From: Thecamonas trahens ATCC 50062 | Lineage: Eukaryota; Apusozoa; Apusomonadida; Apusomonadidae | DNA: 64,000 bases | NCBI RefSeq assembly: GCF_000142905.1 | Contig: NW_013657633.1 | Span: 107,154 to 171,153 of the forward strand | Direction of reading: 5' to 3' | In this document: piece after piece, positions 22,501-32,429 of the stretch | Layout of the letters: every line of letters begins with the position of its first letter | Numbering within the stretch: position 1 is the stretch's first letter | Program-made: the position numbers and the translations under genes | Notes under the pieces: generated by a model | What the model saw: the letters and a program-made list of their open reading frames with translations, nothing else | What the model was told of the DNA's origin: nothing | The model's database searches: none

Positions 22501-24732
22501 GGCGCGAACCGGGCGGCATCTGCAGCCAGGCGTGCCGTCGCGGCGGCACACGGTGTCGGCGATGTTCCGGCTTATTGTGCCGCTGCAGGACATTAGCGAG
22601 GTCGAGCCGGGTCTCCTGGCGTCGGGGGTGAAGCTGCGGTTGGAGGCGCCAGCGGGGCTCCGTGCCGAGATGCTGGCATGGCTCGAGTGGGTAGCCGAGA
22701 CCGACTTGCTCCGGGTTCGCATTGCGACCTGGCCACAGCTCGTCTTTGCGCTCGTCTTTGCCTTTGCGCTCATCCAGGGGCGGATCAAGTTTGGCAAGGT
22801 CGGCTTTGCCTCGGAGCGAGTCATGCTCTCGTGGCTCCACCTCCGGGCGGCGCTCGACCAGCTGGAGACGATTGTGTCCGAGGCTGCGAACGCGGCCGGT
22901 GTGGTAGTGTCCGAGGCTGACCCGTCGGTCGACGATGCCGAGAACGCAAGCGAGGGCCCGTCAGTCGGGAGCGGTGACGGCGCGGACGCGTCGTCGCGGC
23001 GGAGCTCGCGCGACAGTGGCAGCAAGACCAGCAAGCGCACACGAGGGCTGGAGAAGGTCATCAAGCTTCCGTGGTCACTCATCCGGTTTGTGGTGGCCGA
23101 GACCATCGGCTCGGCCCTGACGTCAGACGCGGACCGCCGGGTGGTCAGCGTTGTCGTCGACAACATCTTTACCAAGCACATGTTCGACAAAGCATTCTCG
23201 TTTGACGTCTATGAGACGGCGCGGCTGGTGGGTGACGACCGGCGGCCGATGTACAAGCTGCCTGTCCTGCCGCCGAGCGGTAGTGGAACAGGCTCGTCGG
23301 GGCGGTTGGTCATGGATGCCCTCTACGCCGAGGTGCTGTCGTGGCCCGAGCACGAGCCGCCGTCGCTGTACGGGCTCTCGCCAGCTGTTGTCTCGGCAAA
23401 AATCAACGAGCGGACGCGGCAGATGCTGCTGGAGATGCAGCAGCTGTACGCGTTCAACCCGCGACTGGGTGAGGCGTTTTGCGAGTCGCTCGGCGCGCGG
23501 GCACCGGGCGTGACAGTGCCGGCCCGTCCGCGAGAGCGGGCATGGGGCGCGGCGGTCTCGCCGTCGATGTCTGTCGCGCTGGCGACAAAGGCCGCAGGTA
23601 TGGCGGCGTGGTGGGCACGGAACCCGCTGCCACTGAGGGCTCTGCTCCCGTACTCATCCAAAGAGCTGCTCAAGGTGCTGAAAACGATGCAGGAAAGCAT
23701 TCCGCTCGCGCTGGTCCACGGGCAGCTCCGCGACCGACTGCGGAGCATGCCGAGCTCATCGCCGTTCCGCGAGGTGCTCGCCTTTGAGGTGAGCGAGCTG
23801 GAGCGTGTGGTTTTCAAGGTGCAGGAGGCGATGGTACTTGTGCGGTATGGGCTCTCGTGCGGAGTGCTCGGCCTGTACCAGGCGCACCGGTGGATGCAGC
23901 ATCCAGACGTGGGGTGCACGGCGTGGGAGGTTGCGCGGCGGCACGATACGCTGGGCGCGTTTGCGAGCCCGTCGCGCGGCTCGCGCAGTGGTGATGGGAG
24001 CGGCCGGCGCGGTGGCGGGGTGCGGCCGCTGGCGGTGATGGTCAGCTCTGTCGCGCGAATTCCGCAGGCAACTGGACTGGAGGATGACATCGACGTGGAG
24101 CGCAGTGCGGCACTGGCGGCCGAGTGGTCGGGCGTGGTGGCGCACTTTTTCGAGCTCGTCCACGCCATGAACTTTGGCCTGGTCCCGCCGTCGTGGCAAG
24201 ACTGGTCGTGGGGTGCCAAGGATCTCGGGGCGTGGCTGGCCGGCCTCGCGGCGCGCGGCGACCAGCTCTCGGCTTGGCTCAAACGGGAGCGGACGCCGAT
24301 GGTGTGGCTTGGTGGCCTTTTTGGTCCAGCCGAGTTCCTCCATGCCCTCAAGCGCAAGGTGGTGGGCGACCACCCCGGGTGGCAGCTCGAGAACGTGGTA
24401 CTGTACGCCGAGGTGACGAACCGCGAGCGCGAACAGTACAACACGTCGCCAACCGATGGTGCGTATGTCTACGGGCTGCTGCTCGAGGGTGCGTCGTGGG
24501 CCGGCGGCAAGCTTGTCGAGGCGCCGCCGAACTCGCTCCGTAAGACCATGCCGGTCACCGTCATCACTGTCCTCCAGCGCAAGGACCGGCCGCGTCATCG
24601 CGCAAACGCCTACGCCGCGCCGCTCTTCCTCTCGCCGCAGCGGAGCACGCGGCTTATGATGGTCGACCTGCCGACCGATGTCGATGCCAAGCGGTGTGTT
24701 GCGCGGGAATCGCCTTGCTTGCGCGTGAGTGA
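4516..24732 (+). CDS. Giant divergent dynein heavy chain, three -1 frameshifts
   Basis: This is a microtubule motor heavy chain, or a dynein-like structural relative. Allowing for three missing bases it spans about 6,739 residues, against roughly 4,100-4,700 in the usual family. The frame changes near 9885-9895, 10817-10830 and 24708-24712, always by one missing base. The tail occupies residues 1 to about 2000. The AAA1 P-loop (GPPSSGKSE) is at about 2075, AAA2 (GPPGTGKST) at 2846, AAA3 (GNAGSGKSS, Walker B VFVDDL) at 3377 and AAA4 at 3948. The two stalk coiled coils are at about 4475-4580 and 4795-4862. AAA5 lies at 5070-5240, AAA6 near 5850, and the C-terminal domain follows. AAA1 has WVHLDGI where motors have W-x-x-FDEFNR. 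AAA4 has SPSPLGMHSL instead of a P-loop. Long Ser/Ala/Gly-rich inserts separate the modules. The start sits in CCACCATG after a C/A-rich leader. A DNHD1-type dynein is one alternative to an axonemal chain. Confidence 0.85.
15128..15172 (+). repeat. Poly-Gly (GGC/GGT)n tract in the dynein gene
   Basis: A run of about 14 Gly codons lies in a low-complexity insert within the AAA3 region of the dynein heavy chain. It is one of several such inserts that lengthen the protein. Confidence 0.8.
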
Positions 24733-24839
24733 CCGTGTGGGCAGGCACGCCAGTGAGCACCGCTGGGTAAATATCTGTGACGCTGGGTGTTGGAGGGGTG
24801 TGGGACAGATTACAGGTTTAACGCAGCAGTGCGGGTTTC

Positions 24840-27800
24840 TCACTTGCGCTCGCCGAGGCCTAGCGCGACGGCGCGCGGGTTGAGAGTCACGCTCTTGGTC
24901 ACGTTGTTGGTCTTGTAGACGCCAACGAGGCGGTCGGCGAGTTCAAACATGTTGTTGCGGAGCGAGATGACGATAAACTGGGCGTCCTTGGTCCGGTCCT
25001 TGATGTAGTTGGCGACAATGGAGACGTTGCGGAAGTCGAGGGCGGCGTCGATCTCGTCCATGACGTACAGTGGCGTCGGCTTGTAGTGGTGGAGGGCAAA
25101 GACAAGGGCGAGCGAGGAGAGAGTCTTCTCTCCGCCAGAGAGGTTGGAGATGTTCTTCCAGCTCTTCTTGGGCGGACGGACCGAGAAGACGATGCCCTCG
25201 GAGAACGGGTCCAACGAGTCGACTAGCTCGAGCTCGGCGTCGCCGCCCATGGTAATCATCTGGTACATCTCCTTGAGCTTGAGGGTGATAGTGGAGAAGC
25301 CAGCCATGAACTTGTCGAGCCGCTGCTTGCGAAGCGAGTCGAAGACGTCGCGGGCGGCGTCGCGCTTCTCGGTGATCTCGTCGAGCGCGGTCACCTTGGT
25401 CAAGTACTCCTCTTCTTTCTCACGGTACATCTGGATGGCGCGGAGGTTGGGTGACATCTCCTTGATGGCTTCCTCAAGGAGTCCAATTTCGGCCTCGAGC
25501 TCGGCCTTGTCAACCTTGGCCAGCTTCTTGGCTGAGAGCTCGCGGAGGACGCCAGAGGCAGGTGCGGCGCCAGAGGCGTCGTCGCCACTCTCATCGCCGG
25601 CGTCGTCATTGTTCGCTTCCGCCTCGTTGTCGCTCTCATCGTCGTCCGACGCAAGGTCCATGCCGGCGCCGGTCTTGTTCTGGAGCTCGGCGAGTTGAGT
25701 CGGCGAGGAGATGAGGCCGAGCGATGAGGCGTACTGGGCCTGGACTGCCTCCATCTTTGTGGACCAGTCGGCGATGCGGCGGTCGTAGTCTGCGATGGTA
25801 CGGGCGAGTTCGTCGCGGCGGTCGGTGATGTCGACTTCCTGAGCCTGCAATGCGTTGTACGTCTTTTTCTGGTCGTCGTAGACGTTCTTGAGGCCTGCCA
25901 GCTCCTCCTCCTTCTCCTCCATCAACAGCTGGGTCTGCTTGTACGACTCGAGGACGGCGACGGCCTCGGTCTCGAGCGTGGCAAACTCAGCCTCCATGGT
26001 GGCGAGCGAGGCGGCGAGGTCAGCCGACTCGGTCTCGAGGCCGGCGAGGGCGGCCTCAGCCTTGGCCAGTGCCTTGGTTGCCGACTTGATGGCGACCTTG
26101 GCCTTGGTCGCTGCCGACGCGGCGAGGTCTGCCTGCTGCTGGGCCGAGTCACGGGCCGACTGCGCCTTACGCAGCTCCATGCCACCAGCCTCGAGAATTT
26201 TCTCCTGCAGGATCTTGATCTCGGCATCGAAAGCGTCAAGGACGAGCTTGGTCTCGTCGAGAGCGGCCTGCTCGGTCGCCATGGTCGCCTCCAGCGCTGC
26301 GAGTTGGGTCTTCTCTTCGGGTGTGAGCGCTGCGGCGGCGGTGTGGGCTTCGATTTGAGCCTTGAGGACCGGCTCGGCAGCAGTCGACGCGGCGAGATCC
26401 ATCTCGAGCTTGGAGATGGAGGTCTCGAGGGTGGAGACCTTGGTGGCGACCTTGTACGAGCGACGCTTGAGCGACTCCATCTCGGCGCGGAGGGCGGCGA
26501 GCTGTGAGGACTTGGTCTTGAGCTCGGCCTCGGCAGCGGCAACGTCGGCGGCGGAGACGACCGAAGCAGCAGCAGCAGCAGCGGCAGCGGCTGACGCCGA
26601 CGACGCCGTCGCCGAGGTGAGCATGGCGCCCGAAGACGCACGCGAGCCACCGCCGGACATGGTACCCGAGGTGTCAATGAGCTGGCCGTCGAGGGTGACA
26701 ACCCGGAAGCGACGATCGCCGGCAAAGGCGACAGATGTGGCGGCGTCGAGCGAGTCAGCAACCAGGGTGTTCTTGGTGGCGTAGAAGAAAGCCGGCGCCA
26801 CCTCGGGACTCGACGGCGTGATGAGGTCAAAGAGGCGCGGTGCCGGAAACGACGCCGCCGCTGACGCCATGTACTTGGCCAGGTAGCCGAGCTCGGAGAG
26901 GATGATAAAGGTGGCGCGGCCGAGGTTGTGCTTGCGGAGGTAGGCGACGGCCTTGGCTCCGGTTTCGGGCGTGTCAACAACAATGTTGTTGAGCGCCGGC
27001 GCGGCGGTCGAGACGGCGACGTCGTAGGCCTCGTCAATGACGCCGAGGTCCCCAAGCCGGCCGAGCACGCCCGGAAGCTTGCCGGCGGCCTTGAGCGCAA
27101 GGAGCTCGTCGAGCACGGCCGAGCGTGAGTTGGCGGCCTGAAGCGAAGACCGCGACTCCTCGAGCGTCGAGCGGAGGGCGGCGACGTCCTTCGCCAGCTC
27201 GGCCTCCATGGCTCCGGCCTGGGCGAGGTCGTTGGCAATCTGCGTCGCCTCAGCAGACGCCTCGGCAAGCTTGGCCTGGAGCGCAGCAAGCTTTTCGGCC
27301 TTGGCGTCGGCGGTCGAGGCGTAGCTCTCGAGCTCAGCAGTGGCCTTGGCGAGGGCGGCGGCAGCCTTGGCAACACGGTCGTTGATGAGCGCAGCCTGCG
27401 AGGCTGCGAGGTCGAGAGCAGCCTTGTGCTGGGCCGAGGCCTCGACATGCGGCATGGCCGCCTTCTGCGCTTCTTCGATCTCGGCCTGGAACTCGGCCGT
27501 GACCGAGGCGAGCTGAGCGTTGAGCTCCTCGAGCGCCTCGCTGTGCTTGGCGGCGGCCGCGGTGTGAGTCTCGAGGGCGGCCGCAGCATCGGCGGCATCG
27601 GTCTCGGCACGGGCCAGGTTTGCCTTGCACTGCTCGACCTTGGCAGCAGCAGTGACGCCGGCCTTGGCGTTCTTCTTGATCTTGGTCTTGCAGTGCTTGA
27701 CGTCCTCGCGGAACTTGACGTCCTTGCGCTCGTAGGCCTCAAACTCGCGCTTGGCCGCGTCAAGCGCAGACTCGACGTCCTTGTGCTCGGTCTGGATGCG

Positions 27801-28706
27801 CGAGAACTGGGCCTCGGTAGCGGCAAGTGCCGTCGTCGTGCTGCTCAGCGCCTTTTGCAGCGTGGCGTACTCGCCGTCGACCACGGTGGCCTTTTCGCGG
27901 AGCGCCTCGGCCTGAACCGCGGTCTGGGCCCGGTTGAGCTGGTAGAGATGGAACCGATGGGTGCAGAGCTCGAGCTCTTTGGCCATGTACGCCTCGGCCT
28001 CGAGCTTGGATGACTCGAGAGCGAGGCGCTCCTTCTCGACAACTTTGACGCGGTGGAGGTGCGAGGTCCGCTCCTCGTTGAGCTCCTCCGTCGCCTTGCC
28101 GGCAGCGTTGATGTCCTCCACAAACGTGTTCGAGCCGATGATGTCCTCGAGGAACTCGAGGAGGCCCGAATCGTTGTCGCCGGTGCCCTTGGGCTTCATC
28201 ATGGCAATCTGCTCGATCTCGCCCTGCAGCACCATGGACCGGTTGTGGTCGAGATCGATGCCGCGCTCGCGAAGGAGCGCAGTGACCTCCGAGTATGACG
28301 ACGACTTGTCGTTGAGAAAGTACTTTGAGCCGTTGGTGGCATACGCCACTCGGGTAACGACAACCTGTGAGCCGTCCACCACGGTGTAGTCCTCATCGCC
28401 CGGCCCGGTGTCGACAATGTCCTGAAAGTAGACCGAGACCTTGGCGTACTCGCACGCCGGGTAGTTCTCCGACTTGTGGATGAGCTCCGAGACCTTCTTC
28501 AGCCGCATCCGGCTCGCACGCTTGCCCATCACAAACTGCATGGCATCGATGACGTTGGACTTGCCCGACCCGTTCGGGCCCACCACCGAGGAAAACCGCT
28601 TGTGAAAGGGTCCGATCGTCCGCTCTCCGCCGTACGACTTGAAGTTCTCCAGCACCATCTGGGCAATCATCAGCCGGCCCCTGCGCTCGCCACCGGCCAC
28701 CTCCAT
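24840..28706 (-). CDS. SMC4: Condensin subunit SMC4
   Basis: This is the ATPase subunit that pairs with SMC2 in condensin to compact chromosomes in mitosis. The protein is 1,288 residues, a normal length for the family, and has no introns. The Walker A (GPNGSGKSN) is at residues 43-51 and is followed by the SMC4-type block MVLQGEIEQIAMMKPKG. Two long Ala/Glu/Lys-rich coiled coils flank a hinge at about 535-675. The C-terminal head carries the signature LSGGEKTLSSLALVF and Walker B YVMDEIDAALD, then ends near VTLNPRAVALGLGERK. The chosen ATG at 28706 gives only a ten-residue N-terminal extension; the frame stays open upstream, but the sequence there is C/A-rich leader. It converges with the dynein gene, with about 110 bp between the stops. 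Confidence 0.95.
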   Translation of the reverse strand: MEVAGGERRGRLMIAQMVLENFKSYGGERTIGPFHKRFSSVVGPNGSGKSNVIDAMQFVMGKRASRMRLKKVSELIHKSENYPACEYAKVSVYFQDIVDTGPGDEDYTVVDGSQVVVTRVAYATNGSKYFLNDKSSSYSEVTALLRERGIDLDHNRSMVLQGEIEQIAMMKPKGTGDNDSGLLEFLEDIIGSNTFVEDINAAGKATEELNEERTSHLHRVKVVEKERLALESSKLEAEAYMAKELELCTHRFHLYQLNRAQTAVQAEALREKATVVDGEYATLQKALSSTTTALAATEAQFSRIQTEHKDVESALDAAKREFEAYERKDVKFREDVKHCKTKIKKNAKAGVTAAAKVEQCKANLARAETDAADAAAALETHTAAAAKHSEALEELNAQLASVTAEFQAEIEEAQKAAMPHVEASAQHKAALDLAASQAALINDRVAKAAAALAKATAELESYASTADAKAEKLAALQAKLAEASAEATQIANDLAQAGAMEAELAKDVAALRSTLEESRSSLQAANSRSAVLDELLALKAAGKLPGVLGRLGDLGVIDEAYDVAVSTAAPALNNIVVDTPETGAKAVAYLRKHNLGRATFIILSELGYLAKYMASAAASFPAPRLFDLITPSSPEVAPAFFYATKNTLVADSLDAATSVAFAGDRRFRVVTLDGQLIDTSGTMSGGGSRASSGAMLTSATASSASAAAAAAAAASVVSAADVAAAEAELKTKSSQLAALRAEMESLKRRSYKVATKVSTLETSISKLEMDLAASTAAEPVLKAQIEAHTAAAALTPEEKTQLAALEATMATEQAALDETKLVLDAFDAEIKILQEKILEAGGMELRKAQSARDSAQQQADLAASAATKAKVAIKSATKALAKAEAALAGLETESADLAASLATMEAEFATLETEAVAVLESYKQTQLLMEEKEEELAGLKNVYDDQKKTYNALQAQEVDITDRRDELARTIADYDRRIADWSTKMEAVQAQYASSLGLISSPTQLAELQNKTGAGMDLASDDDESDNEAEANNDDAGDESGDDASGAAPASGVLRELSAKKLAKVDKAELEAEIGLLEEAIKEMSPNLRAIQMYREKEEEYLTKVTALDEITEKRDAARDVFDSLRKQRLDKFMAGFSTITLKLKEMYQMITMGGDAELELVDSLDPFSEGIVFSVRPPKKSWKNISNLSGGEKTLSSLALVFALHHYKPTPLYVMDEIDAALDFRNVSIVANYIKDRTKDAQFIVISLRNNMFELADRLVGVYKTNNVTKSVTLNPRAVALGLGERK

Positions 28707-28740
28707 CCCGGACGTACTTGCCACTGCATAGATATGGAGA

Positions 28741-28742
<2 letters not shown>

Positions 28743-28773
<31 letters not shown>
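28743..28773 (+). repeat. (GT)n microsatellite in the SMC4 leader
   Basis: An uninterrupted GT repeat, which is (CA)n on the SMC4 sense strand, ends about 37 bases upstream of the SMC4 start codon. Confidence 0.9.
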
Positions 28774-28775
<2 letters not shown>

Positions 28776-29021
28776 TATGCGTTGGGGGATGGTTGGGGGA
28801 AGGGGGGGGAGGGGGAGGGTATGGAAGGTCTTTGACGATTTGCGCGCCAAAACTTTGGCCACCTGCCTGGTGGTGGTGGGAGGGGAAAGGGGATGAAATA
28901 TGGATGGGAGGTGGGGGTGGGGATGGTAGGGGATGGGGATGGGGGTGGGGGATGGAGTGGATGGGGGGTGAAGGAGGCGTACTCTGTTGTTGGGTACAGA
29001 AGGTGGGACGAGTGTGCGTGC

Positions 29022-29095
29022 GTGTGGGTGGTGGGTGGTGGGTGGTGGGCGGTGGGTGGTGGGTGGTGGTGGGTGGTGGGTGGTGGACGGATTGG
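29022..29095 (+). repeat. GGTGGGT tandem repeat, G4-prone
   Basis: Repeated GGTGGGT and GGTGGGC units sit on the plus strand in the 590-bp interval between SMC4 and RPB7. Many closely spaced G3 runs make a quadruplex plausible. The rest of the interval is also G-rich on this strand and holds no gene that I can see. Confidence 0.7.
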
Positions 29096-29299
29096 GAGGG
29101 GAGGTGATGTATTTGTAGTTTACGAGGCCCAGACGGAGAAAGGGGTTAGGCTTGGGTTGGTTTGGGGGTCTCGGGTGAGGGCGCAGGGTGTAGGTTAGTG
29201 GATGCAGGAGCTGGTGGCCACAGGCACGGCCACAGATGCAGGCAAAGGCAGCGGCGCGCGCGATGGATAGGGGGGGTGGGGGAACGAGGCGGCGACCAG

Positions 29300-29800
29300 C
29301 TAGATGACACCAAGGAAGTCCTCCGAGATGGTGCCGATGCAAAAGATGTCGTTGGCGTGCTCATTGACGGCCTGGATCTTGATGCGGACCTCTGAGTCGA
29401 CCTTGATCACATGCCGCGAGTCGGGCGAGGTCCAGCACTGCGGAGCAGCGTCGGCATCAAAGGAAAAGTCGCCGAGGCGCTGGTGCGGGACAAAGACGTT
29501 GAGCGGTCCGACGGTGCAGGAGAAACCGATTTCCGAGACCGAGACAACCTCTGCATCGAGGACCTCGCCAGTAAACGGCTTGAAGACAATGGCCTTGTAG
29601 CGGACGTCAAAGACCACGTCTCCGATGTTCTCCTCAATCCGGCCCTTGCCCATAGACACGATCTCGGTCACCGTGATGACGTAGCCGAACCGCCCGGTGC
29701 AGGTCCCCTCAACCTTGGCATGCAGCGCCTCCTTGAGCCGCTCCTGCAGCTTCGGCCCAAAGTACTTGGGCGGCAAGTACACTGCTTGTGACCTCTCGAT
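29300..29800 (-). CDS. RPB7: RNA polymerase II subunit RPB7, 5' partial
   Basis: This is the stalk subunit of RNA polymerase II, which pairs with RPB4 and contacts emerging RNA. The last exon, 29800-29300, encodes about 166 residues. It starts IERSQAVYLPPKYFG, continues through the N-terminal RNP-like block (VEGTCTGRFGYVITV, YKAIVFKPFTGEVLDAEV) and then an S1-like OB fold (SEIGFSCTVGPLNVFVP), and ends DIFCIGTISEDFLGVI. Family members begin with about seven further residues (MFY/MFF...). Upstream lies a pyrimidine-rich 3' splice site (CTAACTGTCTC ... GAAACCAG|ATC), so a short first exon exists. No fitting ATG is visible between the acceptor and the N gap at 29892-29991, so exon 1 probably falls in or beyond that gap. 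Confidence 0.92.
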   Translation of the reverse strand: MERSQAVYLPPKYFGPKLQERLKEALHAKVEGTCTGRFGYVITVTEIVSMGKGRIEENIGDVVFDVRYKAIVFKPFTGEVLDAEVVSVSEIGFSCTVGPLNVFVPHQRLGDFSFDADAAPQCWTSPDSRHVIKVDSEVRIKIQAVNEHANDIFCIGTISEDFLGVI

Positions 29801-29891
29801 CTGGTTTCGGGGGGGGGTGGAGGGGGAAAGAGACAGTTAGGGGGAAGAGGTGGGTAGGGGTAGGGGAGAAGAAGGGAGGGAGGGAGGGGAG

Positions 29892-29991
29892 NNNNNNNNN
29901 NNNNNNNNNNNNNNNNNNNNNNNNNNNNNNNNNNNNNNNNNNNNNNNNNNNNNNNNNNNNNNNNNNNNNNNNNNNNNNNNNNNNNNNNNNN
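29892..29991. other. Assembly gap (100 N)
   Basis: 100 Ns in the RPB7 5' intron or first-exon region, next to purine-rich sequence (GGGAGGGAGGGG) on the left and ACGAACGAACGAGG plus a G run on the right. Confidence 0.95.
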
Positions 29992-30394
29992 ACGAACGAA
30001 CGAGGTGGCTGGGGGGGGGGGGCACCACATCATCCAGCATGTATCACGCACCATACATCGCCACAGTACAGTCCAGACACACCCTCTCCATTCATGGTAC
30101 CAGGTACCACTCTCTTCTCGCCATCGCTCTCACCATCCCTCCATCACTTCCAGCCCACTGGCCCCATCGCCAGCTGCCTAAACAACTACCATCGAGAGAC
30201 AATCGGCCGAACACGGGCGAGGCCTCTGCGCACGACCGCCTGTCCACCCCCCCCCCCGCCTCCCCCGCTTCCATACACATACACATACCCACACATCTCA
30301 CCACACCGCCACACCGTCCACCAGCAACACTATCAATCAAGTCTACCATTATACACACACTCACCGCCACCTTTTGAAGCATACGGTGGAGGGC

Positions 30395-31999
30395 ATGAGT
30401 CAGGAGAGCAAAGCCGTGGGCGACGGACCCCTCCCGGGCTCTGTCGGAGGTCATGGTGGTCCGACCGACCTGGGTGCGGACGAGGGCTATGACGGAAGTG
30501 CAGAGGCTGGAGCAGGAGAGGTGCAAGTCATGGACAGCTCGCATACGCCTGCCCATGATGCTTCCTCATACCAGCACAACAGCCAGAATGGTCAGAGTGG
30601 TCAGGCTGGCGGTGGTGGCGGCGGCGACCCTGTCGGGTCGGCTCTCGCTCAGCATGGTCAGGGGCAAAGGCAGAGTCCGGCTACAGAGGTGGAAGGTGGG
30701 AATGCTGCAGGGGTAGAAGTGGTTGCTGGCGAGGCTGGTCCGGGGAGTGACGGTGTGGCAGTCGTGCCCGCAGGCGAGGTTGCAGACCGAGGCGGAGAGG
30801 CCGAGGTCGCTCCGGCTCCGGCCGCATCCGAGCCGGCCTCGTTTGGTGAGCTGCTCGCAAGGACCGGCCCGGTGGAGGCACTCGGTGAGATCTGGGTTCA
30901 AGTCTTCGAGTACTTGCCGACGTCGGACCTGCGGTCGCTGCCGCTGGTGTGCAAGCGATTTGCCGAGATGATGCGGAATTACTCGAACCAGCTCTGGCGG
31001 GCGGTGCTGCAGCGGCAGCCGTGGCGGGAGACGCTGCCGCGCAAGTCGTCGCGCAACCTGCGCGAGTTCTACAAGTTCAAGACGCTGGAGACGACGCGAA
31101 ACTGGCGCGAGGGCCGGTGCGTGTTTACCTGCCTCTGGGGCCACACTGACTACGTCTGCTGCCTCAACTTTGACGACAAGGTCCTTGCCTCTGGCTCGAT
31201 GGACACCCAGATCCGGATTTGGGACATTCATGGCGACCGGTCGTGCGTGGCGGTGCTAGAGGGCCACGAGGGGACGGTCCACCAGGTCCGGCTGCAAAAG
31301 GACGGCACACTGGCTAGCTGCTCGGGCGACCGCACTGTCCGGGTTTGGGACCTCAACACGCAACAACAGGTTCTCTCGCACACGCTCATGTCGTCCAACT
31401 CGGGCACCTGCCCGGTGTACGACCTCAAGTCGAACGGGTGGGGCGAGCTTGTGGTGGCGTGCCACGACGGCTCGTTCCGCTTCCTCGACACCCGCGTCCC
31501 GGGTCTCGAGGTCTCGCGAGTCCTCGAGCACACAGGCTCGGTGCTCTGTCTCGAGTGGGACCGCGACCGGTACGTTGTGACCGGCGGGACAGACAAGATC
31601 TGCCGGACCTTTGACCGGCGGATGAACGCCTCGCTCTGCACCTTTGCCAAGCACCGCCGCGCCTGCACCACCATTGCCTGGGACGGACCAGGCTCCAACG
31701 TCATCTCGGGCTCGTTCGACCGCACCGTCCGCCTCTGGTCGTGGTCGACCGGCAAGGGCATCAAGAAGCTGACCGGTCACACAGAGTCGATTTCCTGCGT
31801 CCAGGTCCATCGCAAGCGCATGGTCACCGGCTCCAACGACCGCACCCTTCGTCTCTGGTCGCTCAAGTCCAATCGCTGCATCCAGACCTTTGGTGGCTTC
31901 TCCGGCGACGTCTTCTCGCTCCAGTTCTCCCAGTCGCTCATGGTCAACGGCTCCTGTCGCACCATCAACGTCTGGGACTTTGAGGCTCTCGAGCGGTAG
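30395..31999 (+). CDS. F-box/WD40 repeat protein (SCF substrate receptor)
   Basis: This is a probable substrate-recognition subunit of an SCF ubiquitin ligase. The 534-residue protein begins at ATG 30395 (MSQESKAVGD). Residues 1-160 are a disordered Gly/Ala/Glu-rich leader. An F-box follows at about 161-190 (LGEIWVQVFEYLPTSDLRSL, then PLVCKRF) and should bind SKP1. From about 241 to the end come seven WD40 blades (such as SGSMDTQIRIWDI, SCSGDRTVRVWDL, SGSFDRTVRLWSW, TGSNDRTLRLWSL), giving one closed propeller. The arrangement is like the FBXW family, but I cannot assign a specific ortholog. It has no introns. It is head-to-head with RPB7 across the gap region and upstream of ELL in the same direction. 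Confidence 0.9.
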   Translation: MSQESKAVGDGPLPGSVGGHGGPTDLGADEGYDGSAEAGAGEVQVMDSSHTPAHDASSYQHNSQNGQSGQAGGGGGGDPVGSALAQHGQGQRQSPATEVEGGNAAGVEVVAGEAGPGSDGVAVVPAGEVADRGGEAEVAPAPAASEPASFGELLARTGPVEALGEIWVQVFEYLPTSDLRSLPLVCKRFAEMMRNYSNQLWRAVLQRQPWRETLPRKSSRNLREFYKFKTLETTRNWREGRCVFTCLWGHTDYVCCLNFDDKVLASGSMDTQIRIWDIHGDRSCVAVLEGHEGTVHQVRLQKDGTLASCSGDRTVRVWDLNTQQQVLSHTLMSSNSGTCPVYDLKSNGWGELVVACHDGSFRFLDTRVPGLEVSRVLEHTGSVLCLEWDRDRYVVTGGTDKICRTFDRRMNASLCTFAKHRRACTTIAWDGPGSNVISGSFDRTVRLWSWSTGKGIKKLTGHTESISCVQVHRKRMVTGSNDRTLRLWSLKSNRCIQTFGGFSGDVFSLQFSQSLMVNGSCRTINVWDFEALER

Positions 32000-32429
32000 C
32001 TCCAGCGCTCCAGCAAAGCTGCGACCAGCGCCCATCGTCGCGGTCGACGCCCGTCATCGCAGTCAACTGCCGGTCATCGCGGCCGGCGCCCACCATTGCG
32101 GTCGATGTCCATCATCGCGGCCAGTGGTCAACCTGATTGAACTGCTTGTTACCCTTGCCCTTTCTCTCTGCCCTCCTGCCGCGCCGTCCAGGTCGCGCTG
32201 TCGGGCTCGCGCAGGATAGGGTCGCCTTCCGCGAGCAGACGACTCATTCTCGGCCTCTCCCCCGCACACACACCGGCCGCACTGACGACAACCACAGCCA
32301 CCACCGCAGCCACAAGCACGACCACAACTCCCGCACCACTTTTCTCTCCAGCCCATCCCCTCCCGCCACCGCCACCCTTGGCCAACCCATACACACCCGG
32401 CATACCCCTCACAGACAGACACACTCGGA

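Noticed and set aside
24710-24883. Dynein C-terminus as the sequence reads through to 24883
   Set aside because: The extra tail (SEHRWVNICDAG and onward) has no dynein similarity and arises from the one-base shift near 24706.
30374-30394. Earlier TTG start for the F-box/WD40 gene
   Set aside because: Nuclear genes rarely start at TTG and the ATG at 30395 is in frame with good context.
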